A stretch of DNA of 64,000 nucleotides, taken from contig JAFRLQ010000143.1 of the NCBI GenBank assembly GCA_017431145.1, forward strand, positions 1 to 64,000, given 5' to 3'. This DNA is from Clostridia bacterium (GTDB lineage: Bacteria > Bacillota > Clostridia > Christensenellales > Maliibacteriaceae). The translations under genes and the position numbers were made by a program. The notes beneath the pieces are model-generated. The model worked only from the letters and a program-made list of their open reading frames with translations, was not told the origin of the DNA and did not search any database. Positions within the stretch are counted from its first letter, which is position 1. The number at the start of each line of letters is the position of its first letter. Shown here in pieces: positions 50,227 through 58,460 of the stretch.

Positions 50227-51804
50227 TCAGTTTTGCTCCAGTATCTTTTTCGGTGACTTGAATACCAATCCAATATTAGCTAGTAGCAATGCAATACAAA
50301 CTGTTAATAACATGATAACAAGTGTCATGGAAACAGTACCAAAATCCAGCGAAAGATCCAATTTCTCAGGAGTAAAATTTCTGTTTGTCACATCTAGCTT
50401 TCGAACCCCTCCTGTCAACGGAGTCTCAGCATTATCCTCAAATACTTGTTCTTGATACGTTTCTGCAGCAGCTGTCTTCAGCATCGAAGCAGTATCCATT
50501 TTGTTAATCACTAACGCAACTATTGGCAAGGAAATTAGTACCGCAATTAATGCAACAACAACACCTTCAGTAAGAATCTGAAAAATAATACTCCTCTTCT
50601 TTTCTCCTGTAGAAAGAAGAATTCCCACTTCACGTTTCCTGCTTTTGTTCCAGAACAACGCAATCAATGTGCAGAGGATTACGCCAGCACATGCTATTGC
50701 CACTGCAAATGAATATGCTATTTTCCCTATCCACTGAATCGGTGCAGTCGCAACTCTATCGCTGTCCGCATTTGTTGTCCACCTGAATAACTCTGTTTCC
50801 GGGATTTCTTCTTTGATTTTATCGATTGTCTCATCAAAAACCGATGGATCGCTTACTTCAAAACTAAATTCATCAAAATAGTATTGTCGTTGAAAGTCTG
50901 AAATCGTTGTCCCGTCTGCTTCTGCGCTTTTCTCTTTCATATATTCCATTGTGGAATAGTCCATGAATACAAGGTTCTCAGGTACCACAGATGGAATAAA
51001 ATCCAATGTAGACTCAACTTCTACCGTATAGAGTCCAACGATTCTGAAAGGTTCTGCAAAAACAAACTCCCGTGCATCCCATGCATCAGGGTCATCACGC
51101 ATCCAAGCTATGTCCTCACGCCAAGTCTTTTCATCAGCGGGATCAAGAATTTCATTCATCTGATCAACAGATAATTGCGATCTTCCAATATACACCGTAT
51201 CTCCAACCCTCAGCCCATTTAGATCTGCTACATCTTTGGATATCAACAATACATGATTGTCATCTGGTTGAATATGTCTCCCCTCAACCAACTCATATTT
51301 CCCTGATGTGAACAGGCTGTTTAATCGTGAATTTTCATTCCCATAGCAATTAATCTGCTCCGATGTCAAAAGATTGTTAATTATGCCGAAACTCATCTCG
51401 GAAACATAAGTCCAGTCCTCTGTTTTTGCAGCCATATACCAAGAATTAGGAAGCAAATCCATTCTTCCGCTAAATTCAAGCCGTGCTGTCCCACTGGATG
51501 TTTCTCTGTTTGAATCAATAATCTCTTCCATGGAGCAGATCTTATCATAGATTTCTTCTGTTAGTTTCGGGCCCTCGTAAAACACATTGTTGACAAACAG
51601 CTCACTATTATATGCATCTTGCTGCAACATAAACGTCGTCATCAAACGGTCATGTAAAGACTTTTCTGTCGTCTTGACCGCATGAACAATCACAAGTGCT
51701 GTTAAAACCAGTGCTGATACCGTTACCATCGTCAGTACCAACAATACCGTTTTCCATTTCCCTTTAAAAAGATGAAAAACAGAAAGTTTCAATGCCTTTC
51801 CCAT
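50227..51804 (-). CDS. FtsX/MacB-type permease H (long class)
   Basis: 525 residues. N-terminal helix about 17-42, ectodomain to about 360, three helices, ending S-P-K-K-I-L-E-Q-N. Motifs: L-M-T-T-F-M-L-Q-Q-D-A-Y-N-S-E-L-F, F-Y-E-G-P-K-L-T-E-E-I-Y, L-V-E-G-R-H-I, G-D-T-V-Y-I-G and V-V-P-E-N-L-V-F-M-D. The W-E-N position reads S-N-R-E-T. It is the first gene of the minus-strand island. ATG 51804 with GAGGGTG upstream is used. It is followed by precursor E. Confidence 0.88.
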   Translation of the reverse strand: MGKALKLSVFHLFKGKWKTVLLVLTMVTVSALVLTALVIVHAVKTTEKSLHDRLMTTFMLQQDAYNSELFVNNVFYEGPKLTEEIYDKICSMEEIIDSNRETSSGTARLEFSGRMDLLPNSWYMAAKTEDWTYVSEMSFGIINNLLTSEQINCYGNENSRLNSLFTSGKYELVEGRHIQPDDNHVLLISKDVADLNGLRVGDTVYIGRSQLSVDQMNEILDPADEKTWREDIAWMRDDPDAWDAREFVFAEPFRIVGLYTVEVESTLDFIPSVVPENLVFMDYSTMEYMKEKSAEADGTTISDFQRQYYFDEFSFEVSDPSVFDETIDKIKEEIPETELFRWTTNADSDRVATAPIQWIGKIAYSFAVAIACAGVILCTLIALFWNKSRKREVGILLSTGEKKRSIIFQILTEGVVVALIAVLISLPIVALVINKMDTASMLKTAAAETYQEQVFEDNAETPLTGGVRKLDVTNRNFTPEKLDLSLDFGTVSMTLVIMLLTVCIALLLANIGLVFKSPKKILEQN

Positions 51805-52188
51805 TATTTCACCCTCGCTTTCTTGCAAATATCATTATAGATATTATGTCGTTATACTATCCTTATAGAGTGCCACTAAACAGTATAAAGAACAGGCAAC
51901 TGTTTTCCATATGTACAGTTTCCTCCTGGCATTTCATGCCATGGTTGTTCTTTTTCCTTTTCATTGGTTTCTGTTCCCGTTATTCTAATTTGAGTTGTTT
52001 ATCATACATATTTATATTCATTTCTTCCTGTTTCTCTCTCATTGTGTTAATTATACTACGTTATTTACTTGTTACGATAGTTCATTATTATCATTTTTAA
52101 TTAATATAATTCTGATTCGTCTCTACAGAATCGCATAGATGCGATGAAGCACCTGCAGTTTAGTTGTCAGAATCCGAATGATTGTTCG
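51805..52188. other. AT-rich intergenic region at the island edge
   Basis: About 380 AT-rich bases upstream of permease H. Weak promoter-like pairs occur on the minus strand but none is convincing. A single BlaI-like half-site (ATACTAC, 52053-52059) is present. No small gene was recognised. Confidence 0.4.
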
Positions 52189-52241
52189 ACAGTATCAAAA
52201 TGATCCCACGAGTCAGACGCTTGGGATCATTTTGATACTGT
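52189..52241. terminator. Large inverted repeat after blaR1
   Basis: A perfect 20-bp stem (52189-52208 with 52222-52241, 13-nt loop) 54 nt beyond the blaR1 stop. It could end transcription from the regulator pair before it enters the island, or mark the island boundary; on the plus strand TTTTGTTGG follows. Confidence 0.75.
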
Positions 52242-52294
52242 TTTGTTGGTTATATGCGACAGTCATAATGACTTCTTGGTTTGTCTCCATCAAA

Positions 52295-53977
52295 TCAAAA
52301 CTGAATATGGTATAATGCATACTTTATCTGATCATCGGTAAATCCATCCAGTTCCAATGTCTGTTCGATATATGTCTCTGTATTAACACCGCATTCCATA
52401 TACCTCTCAGCAGTTTCCAGCGCCATCTTATTCCAGTCACAGTCACATTCCTGAAGCGCATACTGTATTTGTTCATCGGTAAAACCATACGCTCTCATTG
52501 TTGTGGTAATGGCTTCCGGTGTAAGCCAGCCGCCTGTTTCTTTATACTGCTCGACAAACCGCACTGCCTGTTCATCAAAATCAAAACCATTCTGATCGAC
52601 AGCCCAGTATGCGTCCTCCCTTTTAACACCTGCCATTCGCAGCGTTTCCACAAGTTCTTCATAAGAATATGGCCAGTAGTCAAAAAGGACGCCTGCTCTT
52701 TTCAATGCAGATGCTTTATCTGTGTTCGCTTCTCCATCTCCTGGTCTGAAATCGGCATTACAAATCTCCATCGTAATGACACGCACATCGTTTGTCGGGT
52801 TGTCCGTTCTTATGCCCACTCTGTACCAGATTTGTTTATCAAGAGCAAAACTCGTTTTCTCATTTGCATTTACTGCATCTTCATGCATTTCCTTTTCTTT
52901 CTCATTGATCGATTCTTCCAGAACAATCGACAGTTCTTCCGTGCCGCTTGAAGACTGTATGCTTACTCTTTTCCCCAAAGGACTGATCTCTTCTGACGCA
53001 TACCAGACTCCTTCCGGCATATTTGCCGGGATCTCGATGCTGATACTACGGCTGCCGGTCTTCGGCACTGTGAGAAAACAGCCTGCCATCATCACACAAA
53101 TCAGTAACGAGAGCACACTTACGGATATTCCCTTCTTTTTATATGCAATAATCCGTTTAACCCGTCTTCCGATATTGCTTTCGCCAAACATAACGCCTAA
53201 CCTCACTTTCTTATGATTCCATTTATTCTTTCCGTATTGAAGCAGTATATGCGCATAGCGTTTTCTGTCGTCATAGCTCATATGGCGGATCACACGCTCA
53301 TCGCATACGTTCTCTATGTCGCGGCTGAACAGGATCCAGGAGACCCAGACGAAAGGATTGAACCAATGAAGACAGAGAATCAGATAACCTGCGATCTTTG
53401 CAATGTGGTCACCATGCTTCCGGTGCATGCGTTCATGCTTCAGAACAAATCTCATCTCTTCTTCTTTCAGATCAGAAGGAAGATAAATCTTGGGTCTGAT
53501 CACGCCGAACAGAAACGGCGTATCGATCCCGTCGCAAAGATAAATGCCGTCCTTCAGCGGTTTTGATACACGCACCATACGCTTCACCCGCAGATACTGA
53601 ACGACCGCAAAAGCCAGAAAGACCAGACATCCTGCCAGCCACAGCATCGTCACGATCTTCATCCCGTTCAAACCCGAAATACGGATATTCGGATCCGCAT
53701 GCAGATATGGTTCTTTCAGATAGGTTTCTGCACCTGCAACCTGACTTTGCAGGACACCTGTTTCCCCGATCCCTGCTGTTCCGTTATTCCCATTCATCAC
53801 GGGAACAAGTGAGAACCTGAACGGTATTCTTACGGGAATCAGCAATGCAGCAGCAAGAAGAAGCCACAGGACCATATTGACCCATTTTGGAGCGAAGCGC
53901 AGGATCTCCCGGAACAGAAAGACCGCCAGCATGAACCAAACCGAGTTTATGCTCATGTACAGTACGCTGAAAAACAT
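52295..53977 (-). CDS. BlaR1/MecR1-type M56 antirepressor metalloprotease with C-terminal Ltp-like repeats
   Basis: 560 residues. N-terminal helices, then the M56 zinc site H-E-R-M-H near residue 195 and L-C-L-H-W-F-N-P-F-V-W-V typical of BlaR1. A further helix near 290 precedes an extracytoplasmic part. This part is not a penicillin-binding domain. After a beta-rich stretch it has repeated units: Y-S-Y-E-E-L-V-E-T-L, then I-T-T-T-M-R-A-Y-G-F-T-D-E-Q-I-Q-Y-A-L and T-Y-I-E-Q-T-L-E-L-D-G-F-T-D-D-Q-I-K-Y-A-L, like the Ltp lipoprotein repeat. It presumably senses a cell-surface signal and cuts BlaI. Downstream of blaI by 15 nt. Confidence 0.85.
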   Translation of the reverse strand: MFFSVLYMSINSVWFMLAVFLFREILRFAPKWVNMVLWLLLAAALLIPVRIPFRFSLVPVMNGNNGTAGIGETGVLQSQVAGAETYLKEPYLHADPNIRISGLNGMKIVTMLWLAGCLVFLAFAVVQYLRVKRMVRVSKPLKDGIYLCDGIDTPFLFGVIRPKIYLPSDLKEEEMRFVLKHERMHRKHGDHIAKIAGYLILCLHWFNPFVWVSWILFSRDIENVCDERVIRHMSYDDRKRYAHILLQYGKNKWNHKKVRLGVMFGESNIGRRVKRIIAYKKKGISVSVLSLLICVMMAGCFLTVPKTGSRSISIEIPANMPEGVWYASEEISPLGKRVSIQSSSGTEELSIVLEESINEKEKEMHEDAVNANEKTSFALDKQIWYRVGIRTDNPTNDVRVITMEICNADFRPGDGEANTDKASALKRAGVLFDYWPYSYEELVETLRMAGVKREDAYWAVDQNGFDFDEQAVRFVEQYKETGGWLTPEAITTTMRAYGFTDEQIQYALQECDCDWNKMALETAERYMECGVNTETYIEQTLELDGFTDDQIKYALYHIQF

Positions 53978-53992
53978 AGTCAGCACTCCGTC

Positions 53993-54352
53993 TCACTCCT
54001 TTGCTTGATCGATCATCTTCTGAAGCGCTTCCGCTTCCTCCTGTGTCAATCCTTTTCCTCCCGTAAATGCCGCGATGAAAGCCGGAAGCGATCCGTTGAA
54101 GGTCTCTTCAACAAACTGCCTGCTCTGTTTCGCATAATATTCCTCCCTGCTGATACAGGACGTCACGATACGGTTTCTTTTCTGGAACAGCCCCTTTTCG
54201 CACAGGCGGGTAATGACCGTATGCGTCGTTGTCAGTTTCCATTCAAATTCCTTTTCTGCCATTTTTACGAGTTCCGTTGTCGAGATCGGTTCGTTCTGCC
54301 AGATCATATCCGCAAACTGACTTTCGACGATTCCCATTTTTGTGTCTGCCAT
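53993..54352 (-). CDS. BlaI/MecI/CopY family transcriptional repressor
   Basis: 119 residues. Winged helix (E-S-Q-F-A-D-M-I-W, T-T-H-T-V-I-T-R-L-C-E-K-G-L-F) followed by a short dimer helix, normal for BlaI. The cleavage-region residues expected for BlaR1-type proteolysis lie after about residue 75. It should bind the two operators found immediately upstream and repress itself and blaR1. ATG 54352 with AAAGGA upstream is used. Usual targets are beta-lactamase or cell-wall genes; here no beta-lactamase is nearby. Confidence 0.92.
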   Translation of the reverse strand: MADTKMGIVESQFADMIWQNEPISTTELVKMAEKEFEWKLTTTHTVITRLCEKGLFQKRNRIVTSCISREEYYAKQSRQFVEETFNGSLPAFIAAFTGGKGLTQEEAEALQKMIDQAKE

Positions 54353-54370
54353 ATTGGTATCCTTTCGCAC

Positions 54371-54425
54371 ATACTATTGATTGTAGTATTTTCTTCATAC
54401 TACAATTCGTAGTATTATATGTCAA
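54371..54425 (-). promoter_or_regulatory. blaI promoter with two BlaI operators
   Basis: TTGACA (54425-54420), 17 nt and TAGTAT (54402-54397) on the minus strand form the promoter. ATACTAC-N5-GTAGTAT (54397-54415) covers it, and ATACTA-N7-TAGTAT (54371-54389) lies just downstream, both close to the TACTACA / TGTAGTA pattern of BlaI sites. Confidence 0.88.
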
Positions 54426-54572
54426 TACCTTTTGCAAAAATATGGAAACTTTTCTCTCATCAATCCTTCAGGCTTGTTCGGTATTACATTATGTTGTATT
54501 TCGGAGCTGGCGCTTTCGTTGTATAATGACATAAAGAAACACACCCCGATTCGAAAACAAAGGAGTGATCAT

Positions 54573-55367
54573 ATGTATTGCCCAAACTGCGGAAGACAGC
54601 TCCCTGATACCGCGCGGTTCTGCGATGTCTGCGGCTTCCGGATCCCTCAGGCGGCACCCTCTGCGCCTGTGTCCGCGGAGCCATTTCGAGCAGAGCCTGC
54701 AAAGGATCCGGAAAAAGAAACGAAGGCTCCGAAGAAAAGAAGCCCCGTGCTCGGGATCTTTCTGATCCTCTGCGCTGTCCTGTATTTCACCGCCCGGGTG
54801 CTCTATTTTGAGGCCGCTATGGAATTCAGACTGCCGTTCCGGGTCATCTTTACAGGCCGGGGATTCTTCTTCATGGATTTTCTTCCCGTAATGTTCCTTC
54901 CCGCGCTCGGCATGCTGCTGATCGGGCTGTACGGTGTCATCCAGTATCCGAAACGGAAGTATCCTTCGCTTGCCGCAATCGGCGCGCTGCTCTATGTCGC
55001 GGAGCCGTTCGGACAGATCTCCAGACGGTTCTTCGCCGCTTATCAGCCGTACCGTTTCATGTCCTGGCAGATCCCGGCACTTCTAATTCTTTTTCTGCTC
55101 CTTCTGATGGCGCTCGACTGCTTCCTCTACAGAAGGCCGGTCGTCCCCGCCATTCTCACCTGCGCGCTGATGCTTCCGCTGCCCATCTGGGCGTGGCTGT
55201 CGTATAATCATGTCCCGCTATATTCCCTGACTTCCTTCTTCCGTTTCCGCGCTCTTCCGATCATGATGCTCGGTGCAGCAGGCGGCATCCGTCTGATCTT
55301 CTGGACGCTTGCGCTGGTCATGATGATCCTTTCCGTGAACGACCGGAAAAAGAGAAACCGTCTGTGA
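54573..55367 (+). CDS. Zinc-ribbon membrane protein
   Basis: 264 residues. The N-terminus is a zinc ribbon: M-Y-C-P-N-C-G and F-C-D-V-C-G (two C-x2-C pairs). A P/K/E-rich linker (about 30-55) leads to six or so hydrophobic helices. Zinc-ribbon proteins of this plan are common and uncharacterised. ATG 54573 follows AAAGGAGTG; TATAAT lies at 54522-54527 with a weak -35. Divergent from blaI, with the operator region about 160 bases away. Confidence 0.8.
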   Translation: MYCPNCGRQLPDTARFCDVCGFRIPQAAPSAPVSAEPFRAEPAKDPEKETKAPKKRSPVLGIFLILCAVLYFTARVLYFEAAMEFRLPFRVIFTGRGFFFMDFLPVMFLPALGMLLIGLYGVIQYPKRKYPSLAAIGALLYVAEPFGQISRRFFAAYQPYRFMSWQIPALLILFLLLLMALDCFLYRRPVVPAILTCALMLPLPIWAWLSYNHVPLYSLTSFFRFRALPIMMLGAAGGIRLIFWTLALVMMILSVNDRKKRNRL

Positions 55368-55376
55368 CCGATCCGG

Positions 55377-55487
55377 ATGAAAAAGACTGATTCCATATCC
55401 TGTTTCAAATGCGGACACAAACTGCCCGACGGTGCGGCGTTCACCCTCGGCTGCTTCCGGTCCACGCAGCAGCCTCCTGTACCATGA
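55377..55487 (+). CDS. Short zinc-ribbon-like open reading frame
   Basis: 36 residues starting M-K-K-T-D-S-I-S-C-F-K-C-G-H-K-L and holding only one more Cys. It resembles half of the ribbon of the preceding protein and may be a decayed duplicate. No ribosome site of its own was seen; it starts 9 nt after the upstream stop. Beyond it, 55488-55645 has a possible terminator (55561-55589, paired with G-U or mismatch) and nothing else I recognise. Confidence 0.3.
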   Translation: MKKTDSISCFKCGHKLPDGAAFTLGCFRSTQQPPVP

Positions 55488-55645
55488 CGGTATAACTCCT
55501 ACATGCGTTTCCCGGTTTCGTCCCCGCAGAAAGCCCCATCGCTGTCTGCGTTCAAATCCGAAAAGCCTCGGACCTGTATCCGGGTTTTTCTTTTGTCTGC
55601 GCTCAAACAAAAACACGGATAAAACGTCATTTCTCTCTTTTTTCG

Positions 55646-55654
55646 TGATATAAT
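55646..55654 (+). promoter_or_regulatory. Extended -10 promoter of the MATE gene
   Basis: TGATATAAT gives an extended -10 about 80 nt before the MATE start; the -35 region is weak. Confidence 0.5.
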
Positions 55655-55735
55655 GCGTGAAGCTCACGGTACACAGTACCGCAGAAGAGCAGAAAGCATT
55701 ACCGACAGAACATACATCAGAGAAGGGCGCCGTAA

Positions 55736-57109
55736 ATGATGAGAAGACGTGAGATCGACATGACCGAGGGTAAGCTTGGCGGAAAGATCCTTCTTTTCGC
55801 GCTGCCCCTCGCGCTGACAGGGATCCTTCAGCAGCTGTTCAACGCGGCAGACGTCGCGGTGATCGGGCAGCTGCGCGGGACTGACTCGATGGCGGCAGTC
55901 GGAAGCAACAGCGCCCTGATCAGTCTGCTCGTCAATCTTTTCGTCGGGATCTCTCTTGGCACCAACGTCGTGATCGCGCGTCACACAGGCGAAGGCGATT
56001 ACAAAGGGATCCATGACGCGGTACATACCGCAATCCCCGTCGCCCTGATCGGCGGGCTCTTTCTGTCTGTGATCGGCGAACTCGCCGCAGAACCTCTGCT
56101 TCGGCTGATGGACGTCGATCCGAGAATCCTCCCGCTTTCGCTGCGCTATCTCCGAATCTATCTTCTGGGACTCCCTGTCATTTTTCTCTATAACTTTGAA
56201 GCAGCGATCTTCAGAAGCCGCGGAAACACCCGCACCCCTCTGTTCTGTCTGATGCTGTCCGGAGTCATAAACGTCGGCTTGAACATCTGGTTTGTGGCTG
56301 GCCTTGGCATGGACGTCGAAGGCGTCGCGCTTGCGACCGTCGCGTCGAATCTGATCAGCGCATCACTGCTCTTCGTGCTTCTTCTTCACGAGCAGTCCGA
56401 GATCCATCTGCGGCTCCGGGATCTGATGATCAGCGGAAAAGAGCTGGGTATGATGGTCCGGATCGGTCTTCCGGCAGGTCTGCAGAGCGCGGTGTTCTCC
56501 GTTTCCAACATGACGATCCAGCGGGCTGTCAACTCGTTCGGTCCTGATGTGATGGCAGCTTCCTCGGCAGCCTTCAACATCGAGATCTTCGCATATTTCA
56601 TCATCAACGCCTTCGGTCAGGCTTGTACGACTTTCGTCGGTCAGAATCTCGGTGCGGGTCGCATCGACCGCTGCAGGATCGCGACCAGGCTTTGTTTTCT
56701 TCTGGACGCAGCATTCACCGTGGGGATGTCATGCCTCATCCTTCTGTTTGGAAAACCGCTGCTTGCCATTTTCAATTCCTCCGCCGCTGTCGCTGAATTC
56801 GGAATGATCCGTCTCAGATTTCTTCTCTCCACTGAGATCCTGAACATGCTGATCGAAGTGCTGTCAGGCGCAATGCGCGGATACGGCAAGGCGCTGCTCC
56901 CTGCCTCGATCACAGTCCTCGGCGTCTGCGGTGTCAGGATCACGTGGGTCTTTACGATATTCCGAGCGTTCCGTTCTTTCGGTATGCTGATGGCTGTCTA
57001 CCCCGTAAGCTGGGTGGTCACCTCTGCCGCGCTGGGAATCGCCTACGCGGTCATGCAGCGGCATCTCCTGAAGGATCCCGATGAACATGCACAAACGAAT
57101 GCCGCATAA
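55736..57109 (+). CDS. MATE family efflux transporter
   Basis: 457 residues, 12 predicted helices. The start M-M-R-R-R-E-I-D-M-T-E-G-K-L-G-G-K is typical of the NorM/DinF-like multidrug branch, and the P-L-A-L-T-G-I-L-Q-Q-L-F-N-A-A-D segment matches MATE helix 1 with its A-D-V-A-V-I-G-Q loop. The second half repeats the pattern (G-L-P-A-G-L-Q-S). It exchanges Na+ or H+ for cationic drugs or metabolites. A later start, M9 at 55760, is also possible. Monocistronic by its terminator. Confidence 0.93.
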   Translation: MMRRREIDMTEGKLGGKILLFALPLALTGILQQLFNAADVAVIGQLRGTDSMAAVGSNSALISLLVNLFVGISLGTNVVIARHTGEGDYKGIHDAVHTAIPVALIGGLFLSVIGELAAEPLLRLMDVDPRILPLSLRYLRIYLLGLPVIFLYNFEAAIFRSRGNTRTPLFCLMLSGVINVGLNIWFVAGLGMDVEGVALATVASNLISASLLFVLLLHEQSEIHLRLRDLMISGKELGMMVRIGLPAGLQSAVFSVSNMTIQRAVNSFGPDVMAASSAAFNIEIFAYFIINAFGQACTTFVGQNLGAGRIDRCRIATRLCFLLDAAFTVGMSCLILLFGKPLLAIFNSSAAVAEFGMIRLRFLLSTEILNMLIEVLSGAMRGYGKALLPASITVLGVCGVRITWVFTIFRAFRSFGMLMAVYPVSWVVTSAALGIAYAVMQRHLLKDPDEHAQTNAA

Positions 57110-57127
57110 TATCTGGTATCAGGCTGA

Positions 57128-57185
57128 CTAAGGCTGTCTCATCCATGGTGAATGAATGAATCCATGCTCAGACAGTCTTTTTCTA
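57128..57185 (+). terminator. Terminator of the MATE gene
   Basis: GGCTGTCT…CATCCATGG pairs with ATCCATG…AGACAGTC with mismatches, followed by TTTTTC. The rest of 57186-57306 is AT-rich without a recognised feature. Confidence 0.7.
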
Positions 57186-57306
57186 TTCGAAAAAGTATTT
57201 AAACTTATTAAACATCATTCTGTCTTCTTCCTTTCCCGAAAACTGATGTATGGAAGCATGCTTTTTCTTTTGATGCTATATTTACATAATTTTTCTGAAA
57301 CATAAC

Positions 57307-57334
57307 TTTAAATGAAATTATTATGGTTTATAAT
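57307..57334 (+). promoter_or_regulatory. Promoter of the CnaB gene pair
   Basis: TTTAAA (57307-57312), 16 nt and TATAAT (57329-57334). Since the ATG at 57323 lies inside it, the start of the next gene must be downstream. Confidence 0.6.
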
Positions 57335-57382
57335 AAAAAGGCAATCTTTACGATATGTATCAAAAGAAAGGACAAACGGAAA

Positions 57383-58447
57383 TTGAAAAGAAGAATCTTA
57401 GGATTCGTCATCTGCCTTGCCGTTTTTCTGATGGTCGGCAGTGCTGTCATCTATGCCGCAACAGGCAGTTTTGTGATCCACAAAGTCGACCAGCACGGTG
57501 ACCCCGTCAAGGGCGCCGAATTTGAGATCTATGGAAAACCTGTTCTGACGACAGATGATACGACACGGATCACCGTTACCAAACAATGGCTTGACGGAGA
57601 GAACGCATATGAACTTAGGCCTGAAGTTGCAGCCTTCGCCGGCTCCCTGCATCTGCTGGCGGACGGGCAGGAAGTACAGGGCGCCGAACCGGAAATCGAG
57701 GGAATCGACGGACAGTACTGGCAGATCACTTATACCGGTCTTCCCAAAACAAACAGCAACGGAAAAGAGATCGCTTACACTGTATCCGAAGATGCGATCG
57801 AACATTACAAGACGGAAGGTTCCCCCGCCGCGGATTCCGGCACCATCACAAACACGCTGGTACAGGACGTCACATTCTATAAGATATGGAATGTCGGCGA
57901 ATACACCAGACGGACCGGAGCCAGCTTTGAGCCGATAGAAAACATGAAATGGATCCTGAACGAAGACGGTCTTTCCAGATACGCGGGTATACTTGAACTG
58001 TTCCGGACGACAGATACGCAAGAGGATTGGAAGAATCTGATGCAGCCCGACTTCGAGAACATCGAAGCGTTCACTTCGGCTGCCTCTCCGGTCATTGAGG
58101 TCTGCTCCGGGTTTCCGATCTATGCCCCGAACCGATATGCAAGAGACTGTTCGGATGCAATGGCAATCTGCTCGATCACCTATAAGGATCTGCCCAGATA
58201 CAACAGCGACAATGAGGAAGTCCTGTACATCGTAAGCGAGGAACGGGGCATAGAACGCGGTTTGTTTATATGGACTGTTGACGGCAGGGAAAAGTATTTC
58301 AATTCTTCTGCATGCGGTAAACCGTTCGATCCGAAAAATCTTACAGGATACACCTTTGAACCGATATCGGGCTGTCCTGTTACAATCGAAAACGGTGTGA
58401 TCATGAACAGCGATATAGCGATTCCGACGGGACCGATTTACTCATAA
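57383..58447 (+). CDS. Secreted CnaB/SpaA-type surface protein 1
   Basis: About 354 residues. A basic start K-R-R-I-L and a signal helix (about 5-28) precede a first CnaB-like strand set (F-V-I-H-K-V-D-Q-H-G-D-P-V-K-G-A-E-F-E-I). A second, clear CnaB domain follows (I-T-V-T-K-Q-W-L-D with G-T-I-T-N-T at its end). The rest is less familiar, with two Cys pairs. Lys, Glu and Asn needed for isopeptide bonds are visible in the CnaB units. No LPxTG signal. TTG 57383 is used since the upstream ATG lies within the promoter. 13 nt before protein 2. Confidence 0.72.
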   Translation: MKRRILGFVICLAVFLMVGSAVIYAATGSFVIHKVDQHGDPVKGAEFEIYGKPVLTTDDTTRITVTKQWLDGENAYELRPEVAAFAGSLHLLADGQEVQGAEPEIEGIDGQYWQITYTGLPKTNSNGKEIAYTVSEDAIEHYKTEGSPAADSGTITNTLVQDVTFYKIWNVGEYTRRTGASFEPIENMKWILNEDGLSRYAGILELFRTTDTQEDWKNLMQPDFENIEAFTSAASPVIEVCSGFPIYAPNRYARDCSDAMAICSITYKDLPRYNSDNEEVLYIVSEERGIERGLFIWTVDGREKYFNSSACGKPFDPKNLTGYTFEPISGCPVTIENGVIMNSDIAIPTGPIYS

Positions 58448-58460
58448 GGAGGAAAAGACG

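Noticed and set aside
23478-51804. BceAB-type bacitracin transporters
   Set aside because: The permeases have four helices and a large ectodomain in MacB order, not the ten-helix BceB plan, and no BceRS pair is next to them.
52053-52059. BlaI half-site ATACTAC upstream of permease H
   Set aside because: Only one half-site, no partner at the right distance, so direct BlaI control of the island is not supported.
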